Below, piece by piece: positions 26,883 to 34,908 of a stretch of 64,000 nt of DNA. This DNA comes from Olsenella massiliensis (GTDB lineage Bacteria; Actinomycetota; Coriobacteriia; Coriobacteriales; Atopobiaceae), in the NCBI RefSeq assembly GCF_001457795.1, contig NZ_LN898211.1:503038-567037 (forward strand), written 5' to 3'. The position numbers and the translations under genes were made by a program. The notes under the pieces were generated by a model. The model ran no database searches, had not been told where the DNA came from, and saw only the letters and a program-made list of their open reading frames with translations. Every line of letters starts with the position of its first letter. The stretch's first letter is position 1.

Positions 26883-27002
26883 ACAATTGAGTGGGAGTGA
26901 GCTGGGGCTTCGTTCCATCTAGTTGCAAGCCTCCCGTCTAGTGGCGGTGGTTAGCATCTAGTGGTGGGAATAGGATAAAGCCACCGGGACTTTTGAGGAG
27001 TG
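26883..27002 (+). repeat. att core and left end of unit C
   Basis: ACAATTGAGTGGGAGTGA (26883-26900, reading T-I-E-W-E-stop) is followed by about 100 bp that match 33111-33213 with few changes: GCTGGGGCTTCGTTCCATCT, then TAGTGGCGGTGGTTAGCATC, then AAAGCCACCGG. The pair forms direct repeats bounding the 6.2-kb unit that carries AbiE and the STAND protein. Confidence 0.85.
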
Positions 27003-27119
27003 ACAAACGCGAGAAAACGTCGAAATTTTCGGATATCGGGGCTATTTCATGAGCGTTAACCTGCGGAAATGCTCTTCATACAGCGATGTGAGCGTGTCTT
27101 ACTGCTTCTCACTTGCCAG

Positions 27120-27148
27120 TTGTACATTTGTGCTGAATATTAGATAAT
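27120..27148 (+). promoter_or_regulatory. Promoter of the AbiE operon
   Basis: TTGTAC (27120-27125), 17 bases, GATAAT (27143-27148). Two AATATT palindromes overlap the -10 region, fitting autoregulation by the AbiEi winged helix. Confidence 0.55.
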
Positions 27149-27169
27149 ATTAAGCGCGTTAGTACGCAT

Positions 27170-27769
27170 GTGAGAGGAGAAGAGACGGACGCTCTGTCGG
27201 ACATAGCCACGAACTGCAACGGCTACATCACCAGCGCTCAGGTGACGGACGCCGGAATTCCCAGACGCAAGCTCACAGAAGCCGTGCGCGCCGGTGAGCT
27301 CGTCCAGGTGGACCGTGGTCTCTATGCGCTTCCCGACGTGTGGGAGGATCCCCTCTACATAGCTCAGCACCGCTTCTCGCGCGGCATTTTCTCGGACGAC
27401 ACGGCGCTCTTCCTCCACGGCATGACCGATCGCGCGCCCTTCGCCCTGACGATGACCTTCCCCAGGAGCTACAACGCGACCGCGGCCAAGGCGGCCGGCA
27501 TCGCATGCCGCACCTGCGCCGACGACGTCCTAGGCCTCGGTCTCTGCGATATCCAGACGGAATACGGCAACATAGTCAGGGCGTATGACGTCGAGAGGAC
27601 GCTCTGCGACATCGTTCGCGGCCAGGGCACGCCTGACTCCCAGCTGGTGGTTCCGGCGATGCAATCTTACGTGAAGAAAAAGGACCGGGATCCCATAAAG
27701 CTAGTTGCCTATGCTCGCAACCTCGGAGTGGAGACCAAAATCCGCAACTACCTAGAGGTGCTGCTGTGA
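27170..27769 (+). CDS. abiEi: AbiEi-family antitoxin (type IV toxin-antitoxin)
   Basis: A 199-residue protein with an N-terminal winged helix (NGYITSAQVTDAGIPRRKLT, then LVQVDRGLYALPDVWEDPLY) followed by the AbiEi core (LFLHGMTDRAPFALTMTFPR, YDVERTLCDIVRG). AbiEi represses its own promoter and counteracts the AbiEii nucleotidyltransferase. GTG 27170 is used; GAGAGGAG overlaps it, so the exact start is uncertain. Its stop overlaps the toxin GTG (GTGA). AbiE pairs act as phage abortive-infection and element-maintenance modules. Confidence 0.88.
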   Translation: MRGEETDALSDIATNCNGYITSAQVTDAGIPRRKLTEAVRAGELVQVDRGLYALPDVWEDPLYIAQHRFSRGIFSDDTALFLHGMTDRAPFALTMTFPRSYNATAAKAAGIACRTCADDVLGLGLCDIQTEYGNIVRAYDVERTLCDIVRGQGTPDSQLVVPAMQSYVKKKDRDPIKLVAYARNLGVETKIRNYLEVLL

Positions 27770-28608
27770 GGACCAAGAACGCGATGCAGCTCAAGGCGCG
27801 CATCAACGCCAGAGCGAAGGAAGCGGGCATCCCCGCGCAGTCCCTGATGCAGAGCTACCTCTTCGAGAGGCTCCTCGAGCGCCTCTCGAAATCCAAATGG
27901 CGCGACAACGTTGTCATCAAGGGCGGAATGCTCATCTCCTCTCTCGTGGGTGTGGCGTCTAGGACGACGATGGACCTCGACACGACGATCACCGGCTTCA
28001 CGCTGACGCGTGAATCCGCCGAAAAGGTTTTTCGCGAGGTGGCAGCCATCGACGCCGACGATGACTGGGCCTTCGAGTTCGACCGTACCGAGGACATCAG
28101 AGAGACCGACGATTACCCGGGCATACGCGTGTACCTCAAGGCGGTGCATCCGCCTATGGCGGTGCCCCTCAGGATCGACGTCACCACGGGCGACAGCATC
28201 ACGCCCGGCCCCGTCGCCTACGACTACCCGCTCCTGTTCGACGGGGGAAGCGTCAGGCTGATGTCCTATCCGCTCGAGACCGTGTTCGCCGAGAAGCTCG
28301 AGACCGTTGTCTCGCGCGGCGTGACCAACACGAGACTGCGCGACTTCTACGACATACTCCTTCTCTGGAGAACCAGGGGCGACAAGTGCGAGATCCCCAC
28401 GTTGCGGGAAGCCCTAGAGCGCACGTGTGCCAAACGCGGGAGCACGGAGATGATGGCACACTGGCAGAGGATTCTCGACAAGGTAGCAACCGACAAGGCG
28501 ATGCTTGTGCTGTGGGACAAGTACGCGAAGAAGAATCCCTATGCAGCAGGCATTGAGCTAGCGCAGTGCTGTGAGATGGCAAAAGAAGTTCTAGCCACAT
28601 TTGAATAG
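27766..28608 (+). CDS. abiEii: AbiEii-family nucleotidyltransferase toxin
   Basis: A 280-residue DUF1814 toxin. It shows the nucleotidyltransferase signature KGGMLISSL, the DxD in TMDLDTTITGF, the lysine-containing FAEKLETVVSRG and the RLRDFYDILLLW motif, all intact. AbiEii binds nucleotide and blocks growth when not neutralised, probably by modifying RNA. It is coupled to abiEi by a 4-bp overlap. 72 bp separate it from the STAND gene with no clear terminator, so all three may share a transcript. Confidence 0.9.
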   Translation: MRTKNAMQLKARINARAKEAGIPAQSLMQSYLFERLLERLSKSKWRDNVVIKGGMLISSLVGVASRTTMDLDTTITGFTLTRESAEKVFREVAAIDADDDWAFEFDRTEDIRETDDYPGIRVYLKAVHPPMAVPLRIDVTTGDSITPGPVAYDYPLLFDGGSVRLMSYPLETVFAEKLETVVSRGVTNTRLRDFYDILLLWRTRGDKCEIPTLREALERTCAKRGSTEMMAHWQRILDKVATDKAMLVLWDKYAKKNPYAAGIELAQCCEMAKEVLATFE

Positions 28609-28680
28609 CTCACACTTTCTTACTCGTATGACAACACGTGGAATGAGCTCACTTAGTTACAAGCACAAGCAAGGAAGGCC

Positions 28681-31600
28681 ATGAAAGACGATGCAATTAC
28701 AGACGAGCTGCAAATCGCTCTCGATAATGTTCACAGACTAGCTTTGCGATCAGCTCGCGGAGCAGAAAGCGCATGGCGAGGGTACTGGCTTCAAGCGCTT
28801 TATATAGGCGCAAGAGTGGCCCAACGCAAAAATGATGGCCTCATCTTCCTCCCCGAGACCATAGAGGATTTGACGGTGGTAACAGGAGGTGGAACATATA
28901 AAGAGTGCATAGAATTAATTCAAGTCAAGAGCTGTAAATCCAATGCTTTCCACCTCAGCAATCTGAATCCTAAAGCTAAAGACACCGACCTGGAGAAAGA
29001 CGACTCTTTCTTCGGCCATATATACGCATTCTGGAAACAAGACCTGGATATCAGGGCTCGCGTAATTATTTTCGGAAGTCTCGATCACGAAATGAGTGAT
29101 GTCACTGGGGGCTTGCAAGCAGAAGGTTCCATCAGCCAGAAAATGATTGAGAAATATGGATACCCAGACGATTTTTGCGAATGGCTCCAAGGGCACTTAA
29201 GCGTTGAGCAGGCTGATGAGCAGTCTCTTATATCACTGCTTGAGCAGCAGCTCAGTAATCGTATTGAAACAGGAGCCGCTGTTGGGTTGGCACGCGACTA
29301 CGTCATGAGCTACATATACTCCTGCTGTCGATGCCGAATAAGAATTACCGATCGAGAGTGGCAGACAAAACTAGCAAACTTTGCATTGCAGGCGTCTTCA
29401 GCCCGCGGCTATCTTGAAAACTACGGCCACACGATTGTTCCTTTGTCTCAATATCTTGCTGGCAGTGAGCATAACGTTTCAGAGCTGGAAGCCGCATATC
29501 GGTCCGGCGCAAGCGCAATGCCGGAACATATTGCCTTGAACCTAGATGTAGAGCGCTCAACCTGGCAATCGAAAATTAGCGAAGCCTTTGAGTCTAAAAA
29601 TATAGTTGTCGTCCGCGCTGCTTCCGGGCAAGGAAAATCAACACTCTGCTATCGCTGGCTGATGAGTCGCAACGCCATTTCAGATATTTATTTGCTTAAT
29701 GGAGTGTCGCCTGCAAATGCTTCGGGAATTGCCGCCGCACTTAGAGGGCTTGCGGCTAATCAAGGTAAAGTCTATGCATACATTGAAGCTGGGGCTGATG
29801 CAGGATGGGTGGATTTATGCACTGAGATCAATCGCCTCAATCGCCCTAATTTGAAACTACTCGTCAGCGTCCGCGAGGATGATGCCGCCAGAGCCTGCTA
29901 CGATACATCAAAAATCGGAAGCTCTGATGTCTTTCTGCTATTCGATAAACATGAAGCTGAACATTTATACAAACATCTCAATAGTTCACTGTTTCCATCG
30001 TTTGAGAGTGCGTGGAAATCATTCGGAGGAAAGGGACCCCTGATGGAGTTCATTTACTCCCTCAGCCATGATGTCTCTCTTCGCCAGAAGCTTGAGGGGC
30101 AGGTAAGACAGTTGCGTATAACAGGATGCGATAACTGGCTGACTTTCCTTTACCTTGCAAGTGCCGCTGGTGAATACGGGCTCCCTTCGTCCATTTCAAG
30201 GCTCAAAAGCGCGTCGAAACTAAACGACGTACAGAACATACTCGAGATTCTAGAGAACGAGATGCTCTTGCGATCGGATGCAGAGCATGGTCTGGTGTTC
30301 CCCATGCACCCATACCGTTCAAAGCTACTCGTCGAAATCATTGCTCCCATGCTCTACCAGGATGAAGAAGAACTCGTTCTGAATGCAGCCAAATGTGCCT
30401 CCGGCGATTTTGGCTGCATACTTATTCCCTATCTTTCGAAAAAATCATTTAGCAAAGACGGCCTGGATACCTTGCTTGATATTTCCCAAGCATCCTGGAA
30501 GTCTTCAGCTCAGGCATTACGCGTAATGGTTTGGAAGGATGCACGACGTTTCTATTGTTCTACCGCTGATTTGCGGCAACAAATGATTAATGAAAAGCTA
30601 CCCGTATTCCTGTTAAGTATGATGGCTGGAGATATAACGAGTGCGAAAAATCAACAGAATTGGCAACCTATACTGGAATTATTTCCAGATAGCGCTATTA
30701 AAGAGTCTGCTTGTGCTTTAGTCGCTCAGTTAGCTTGTCGAAAAGCCGAATATAGAGCAACCGATCGATTTCTTTCGAAATTAGCACAACGCCTTCCAGC
30801 AGTCGACTTACTTCCCAGTCAAGCATCCGAAGCCGGTTTCGTTCTTGCGTATGTGGGAAGCAGGGGCTTCGGACATTTAATTTCTGATAGCAAAACCGAC
30901 GCTCTAGCTCACGTTGATAATCTAGCATCAGTAGATGTAAATCACGTTCTAGACCTACTCGTTGGCTACAGCATCATTGACATAGACATTAGCAGCGAAG
31001 ACCGCCAAGCAATCTTACTTAAGACCTGTCAAAGAGATGGCATAGTTTGGCTCGACTCGTCGGAGCTGGTACCAAAAGAGGTGCTGGAGGAAAGTGGCGA
31101 AAGCTACGAAGAAATACCCTCCGGATGCCTTAATGCTGATGGTTTAGTGCACCAAGTTAGCGCAATAATCGCTCCGAGGATAAGTAGCAACCTTGAGAGC
31201 GGGAACCCATCTGCCCTTGACAGTAGCTACCAGCCAAATGATGTGGTCATGAAAGCTGTATGCGATTTAAGGCGGCTGTTTCCGCAATGCGGAAGGTACT
31301 GCGTGCAATATGCTGGAATCAAACCGTTGGCCGGTGGTGTAGAAATTCCCGATTGCGAAAAACATATCCCTGAGAAAAATCTTCCACTTAACTGGCTGAA
31401 GCTTATTAATCGGTATTACATCGGAATGTGCAAGCTCGACGACGGCATCGCGAAAGATTGGAAAGAACTGGAAGAGTCTTTGAAAAATACTGTTTCTGAC
31501 TCGATTAGAGCTTTGGATACTTGTTCACATCTAGTAGACGCCTTACTTAGTGGAGACAAGAAGGCTGTTGGAAAGTTGCAGGAACGATTTAATGATGAAG

Positions 31601-32763
31601 CTACAAAGGCAAAAGAGGAATTAGACGTTGTTGACGTGAACCTACCAATCTGTGCGTTGGACACCTACGCATTCAATTCTGGGCAAGCAAAAGCATTTGA
31701 TACAGATAGGAATGATGGCAGCGCAACAGAAAAAGCACCCGCTTTTGGATTGACGAGAGAGACGAATCCTGTCTTGAGTGACACGAGAAGATTCCTATTA
31801 AACCTGCAAAACCACTTTAATAGTATTAATGACATGATCTTATATGCGCTTAACTGTGACAAACGCCCGTCGACAGTAGCTGTAAGTAACATTGCACAGG
31901 CTTGCGCTAAATCCGAAATCTGCGATGCCGAATTTACGAACCTTTTCGGAGGAAGGTGCTTAATAAGTGAGAAGCAGGAAGAAAAACTGTTTCAGCATGC
32001 CGTTTACTGGAACTATTTATGGTGCAGGAAAGACAAGAAGCAGGAGAAGACACTCTTCAGACAAGCCTATAGAGCCAAGGTATTACAGAAGCTCAAGCCT
32101 CTTCTTGTAAATAGATTCAGTACAGAACCGGATGTAGAGACCGCAGTGATTTGCGGTGATCTATTCAAAACTACCTACAAAGCATCATCGGGCGTTCCAT
32201 TCTCAGAAGTGGCTGCAAGCTGTATTCGAGATCTCATGAAGTGCGATTTAGAATCAGATGAGCACCTTATAGAATGGTGGCTTCTGTACAATGGACCGGT
32301 CAAGCGCATTGAGGTAGTGTTCGTTTCCAATGGCTGCAGTCTGATAAAAAAGACTTATCAGCTTAGCACTCTTATGAATCACATGAATGATCCTGATACC
32401 TTAGAGGCAATTTCACCTGCAGAGCTCGCATTCAGCGAAAGCAATATCAACGGACTTGAAAAGGCCGTCATTGCTTTTCAAGCCTCTTTGGAAACGTGCA
32501 AGCGTTTACATAATTGCATAGCAGAGGTCGATGAAATGGTTTCGTCCCGTGCACCTGATAGCGACAAAAAGGTGATGGGCGTTTGGGGAGAATGGCGTGA
32601 GTCGAGCGTGAAAGAGCTTGAAAATATATTTTCGCGCCTAGATGACATTGCTCATCGATATTCAGATAATTTAATCGGCAGCGAAAACATCATTAGTGAA
32701 TTGAAAGCAAGCATGGATTACAAGGCTTCCAATGAGAAAAATTCAACAGGGTTTCAAAGATAG
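28681..32763 (+). CDS. PD-(D/E)XK nuclease-STAND NTPase fusion, Avs-like defence protein
   Basis: A 1360-residue cytoplasmic protein. Residues 1-250 look like a Cap4/Mrr-type nuclease: GYWLQAL (34-40), then ETIEDLTVV with Asp63 and IELIQVKS with Gln81-x-Lys83, a PD-(D/E)XK core. Residues 290-560 form a STAND-type NTPase with Walker A AASGQGKST (313-321), the Arg-containing LKLLVSVREDD, GPLMEFIYSLS and a winged-helix end (VFPMHPYRSKLLVEII). The remaining 800 residues are helical, the likely target sensor. This order (nuclease, STAND, long sensor) is that of antiviral Avs proteins, but I cannot assign a named class. The gene is richer in AT than its neighbours and sits with abiE inside direct repeats. 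AAGGAAGG precedes ATG 28681. Confidence 0.75.
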   Translation: MKDDAITDELQIALDNVHRLALRSARGAESAWRGYWLQALYIGARVAQRKNDGLIFLPETIEDLTVVTGGGTYKECIELIQVKSCKSNAFHLSNLNPKAKDTDLEKDDSFFGHIYAFWKQDLDIRARVIIFGSLDHEMSDVTGGLQAEGSISQKMIEKYGYPDDFCEWLQGHLSVEQADEQSLISLLEQQLSNRIETGAAVGLARDYVMSYIYSCCRCRIRITDREWQTKLANFALQASSARGYLENYGHTIVPLSQYLAGSEHNVSELEAAYRSGASAMPEHIALNLDVERSTWQSKISEAFESKNIVVVRAASGQGKSTLCYRWLMSRNAISDIYLLNGVSPANASGIAAALRGLAANQGKVYAYIEAGADAGWVDLCTEINRLNRPNLKLLVSVREDDAARACYDTSKIGSSDVFLLFDKHEAEHLYKHLNSSLFPSFESAWKSFGGKGPLMEFIYSLSHDVSLRQKLEGQVRQLRITGCDNWLTFLYLASAAGEYGLPSSISRLKSASKLNDVQNILEILENEMLLRSDAEHGLVFPMHPYRSKLLVEIIAPMLYQDEEELVLNAAKCASGDFGCILIPYLSKKSFSKDGLDTLLDISQASWKSSAQALRVMVWKDARRFYCSTADLRQQMINEKLPVFLLSMMAGDITSAKNQQNWQPILELFPDSAIKESACALVAQLACRKAEYRATDRFLSKLAQRLPAVDLLPSQASEAGFVLAYVGSRGFGHLISDSKTDALAHVDNLASVDVNHVLDLLVGYSIIDIDISSEDRQAILLKTCQRDGIVWLDSSELVPKEVLEESGESYEEIPSGCLNADGLVHQVSAIIAPRISSNLESGNPSALDSSYQPNDVVMKAVCDLRRLFPQCGRYCVQYAGIKPLAGGVEIPDCEKHIPEKNLPLNWLKLINRYYIGMCKLDDGIAKDWKELEESLKNTVSDSIRALDTCSHLVDALLSGDKKAVGKLQERFNDEATKAKEELDVVDVNLPICALDTYAFNSGQAKAFDTDRNDGSATEKAPAFGLTRETNPVLSDTRRFLLNLQNHFNSINDMILYALNCDKRPSTVAVSNIAQACAKSEICDAEFTNLFGGRCLISEKQEEKLFQHAVYWNYLWCRKDKKQEKTLFRQAYRAKVLQKLKPLLVNRFSTEPDVETAVICGDLFKTTYKASSGVPFSEVAASCIRDLMKCDLESDEHLIEWWLLYNGPVKRIEVVFVSNGCSLIKKTYQLSTLMNHMNDPDTLEAISPAELAFSESNINGLEKAVIAFQASLETCKRLHNCIAEVDEMVSSRAPDSDKKVMGVWGEWRESSVKELENIFSRLDDIAHRYSDNLIGSENIISELKASMDYKASNEKNSTGFQR

Positions 32764-32774
32764 CTTGGCTGCAA

Positions 32775-33110
32775 TGTAGTCAGTTACATGCGGAAAAGCT
32801 ATTTCCCCAGCTCAGGGCTGTCACTCTTCACTCGGGATTTGTTACTCTCGAGTCCGAGTGCGCCCCACCCCGCTGGCGCCGCTTCCGCCCATGTAGTCAG
32901 TTGCACGCAACCGAACTGCGTTTCCGCAGGTCAAACGTGTCACTCTTCGGTCGGATGAAAACACTCTCATCAAGTGACTACATCGCATGTAGTCAGTGCT
33001 GACTACAGGGTGACTACACGGTTTTCGCAATGAGAGAGTAGAGAAAGTCCCAGCTCACCTGCCCCGCTGGCTACATCGAAACGGGCTATGCGACGATCGA
33101 GTGGGGGTGA
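32775..33110 (+). repeat. Right end of unit C with arm-like sites and att core
   Basis: The octamer TGTAGTCA or its complement occurs at 32775, 32892, 32975, 32988, 33000 and 33011, four of them packed in 44 bp in alternating directions. The segment ends in ACGATCGAGTGGGGGTGA (33093-33110). 32890-33110 matches 41680-41900 along its length. Repeated short sites next to a core are what tyrosine integrases use as arm sites. Confidence 0.8.
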
Positions 33111-33213
33111 GCTGGGGCTTCGTTCCATCTAGTTGCAAGCCGCCCATCTAATGGCGGTGGTTAGCATCTAGTGGTAGGAATAGGACAAAGCCACCGGAAC
33201 TTTCGATGAGTGG
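33111..33213 (+). repeat. Left end of unit D
   Basis: Near-copy of 26901-27002, starting directly after the att core at 33093-33110. It shows that units C and D share the same left terminus. Confidence 0.8.
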
Positions 33214-33222
33214 AAATAACCC

Positions 33223-33256
33223 AGAAGCTCTGAAATCAAACGATTTCAGAGCTTCT
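33223..33256. terminator. Perfect 15-bp hairpin
   Basis: AGAAGCTCTGAAATC and GATTTCAGAGCTTCT flank a 4-base loop. It directly follows, on the minus strand, the stop of the gene fragment at 33258-33425, so it is probably that gene's terminator although a T-tract is lacking. Confidence 0.55.
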
Positions 33257-33257
33257 C

Positions 33258-33425
33258 TTATAGGTGTTGATATGCATTTATATTCTTCGTTCCGCTCATG
33301 TCGCGGTAAGCGTTGCTATTAGATGAGAAAGAATCTGCTCCTCGTTGCGAATACGTACCAAACATCGTTGGAGTGCTTCCATAGAGCTCTTTAGCCGCCT
33401 CGTATCGCAACCGCTTTCCATGTAG
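33258..33425 (-). pseudogene. Unidentified 3' gene fragment
   Basis: A minus-strand frame without a start reads HGKRLRYEAAKELYGSTPTM, then FGTYSQRGADSFSSNSNAYR, and ends KNINAYQHL at TAA (33258-33260). The peptide looks like a genuine protein tail and a terminator-like hairpin follows, but the upstream part is missing and I do not recognise the family. Confidence 0.35.
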
Positions 33426-33529
33426 TCATCGTGTATTCACCCGGTTTTTGGGAAGGGGAAAACTCGCGTTGCGCCCGTTCAGAGCGAAGAGTGACAAACC
33501 TTCCCAAAACTCGATTAAGGGTCGAGAAT

Positions 33530-34572
33530 CGTGCGATTACATCCTCGTCGGCGACAGCCTCGTGATCATCGTCATCCGCACCGGTTGCGGTAGTGCCGAT
33601 CTTGGGCCTCCCGGAGTTTACGAGCGTTCCGAAGTCGATCTTTACAGAGTCCTTGTAGACAGTGACGTCGAACGCTGGGATCAGGTCCCTGTCTGCGTTG
33701 GAATCGCATCGTTGCTCTTCAATAGTGTAGGTGTCGTAAATGAGTGAGCCCTTGTTGTTGTTGGGTTCGGAGGAACCGAATCAGATTCCCGATTCAGAAG
33801 TGCCTGCGTTGGTGTTGAATGCGTGCGCGTTCCAGCTAGAAGCTGTCGAGGCATAGCCGTTAGCGTCGGTAACGATCGTCACCGTGAACACATGGGTCTT
33901 GGTGTTGGGGGATAGCCTTCAGGAGCGCTGGTTTCCTTCACCGTGATCTTGCCCAGGGGAATTCCGTCGAACACGATTTGCGGGCCTTCGGTGGTTCCCT
34001 CGACGGTCTTGGTGGTTCCGTTGTATGTGCACGTAGCCTCGTGGGTCGCGCCGTCAAGTGATGCCCTGCCTTGGGGCGTGGCCTCCAGGGTTTCGCTGTC
34101 TTGCTTAACGATGGTGAGCTTCACGGTGATGGGCTGGTCGGTCGCATTGACGCTGGCATCCGCGCCCTTGACGGTGATGGTGAACGCCTCGTCAGACAGC
34201 TCGTAGCCCGTTGGTGCGGAGATTTCCTTCACGGTGTACGTACCGTTTGGGAGCTTGTCTGCAGTGCTTCCGTGCCCGCTTGCGTCCGTCTCGAGCTTGG
34301 TTACGAGAGAGCCGTCTTTGTAGACTCCATACACGGTACCAGCCAGCGAGTACTGGGAGTTGCCCTTGGTCACCTTGACATCGCCGGACGACTTGTCGAG
34401 CGTGCCGTATCCGCCCTCGGCGAGGCTCCAGTACACCTTAAAGCTCGCATACGTCTTGCCGTGCCCGCCGTTGATTTTCCACATGTGGTCGAAGCGGCAG
34501 TTGCCTGTATCGGACCCCTCGTACCAGGCATGGTAGATGGTCTTGTCCTCGCCTGCGATACCGCAGTACGCG
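33530..34572 (-). pseudogene. VaFE/SpaA-type surface protein, broken at both ends
   Basis: Starting at about 34572 the frame reads YCGIAGEDKTIYHAWYEGSD, then FDHMWKINGGHGKTYASFKV. Two SpaA-like modules follow (YSLAGTVYGVYKDGSLVTKL; LTIVKQDSETLEATPQGRAS). A frameshift near 33909 follows APEGYPP. The next frame reads KTHVFTVTIVTDANGYASTA, meets TGA at 33781-33783, then gives IYDTYTIEEQRCDSNADRDL and the VaFE-type GRPKIGTTATGADDD before breaking off. The signal peptide, VaFE repeats and LPXTG end are lost. Such proteins are wall-anchored adhesins of Coriobacteriia; this copy is dead. Confidence 0.75.
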
Positions 34573-34908
34573 GCACTAAGCCACAGTAAGCCACCCTAAG
34601 GTCCAAATGGCGAAATTCTGTTGTCAACTTGACCGGGTTGGGCCAATCTGCCCGATTGTTCGCTGTCACCCGAGTGACTATAATGATTCCAAGCAATCCG
34701 CCGGTGCCTTTGGCAAGCGTCGGCACGAGAAAGGCCCCAGTGCATGAAGAACTAGCGATGTTCATATCCACCTGAAAGCCAAGCGAAATCGCTGGTGGCC
34801 ATGCCTGCGGGTGCAGCATCGCATGTTCGAGCATCGTTCTAAAGCCACATACCCAAACTGACAAAGCGCAGAGCTGCCCCCATGGCCTCCCGCAGGACCG
34901 GAGGCGAC
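34573..34908. other. Gene-free stretch upstream of the ABC-F gene
   Basis: No supported gene. The first 40 bases carry CTAAGCCAC and CTAAGGTCC, loosely like 24186-24205, which may be a shared element edge. Confidence 0.3.
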
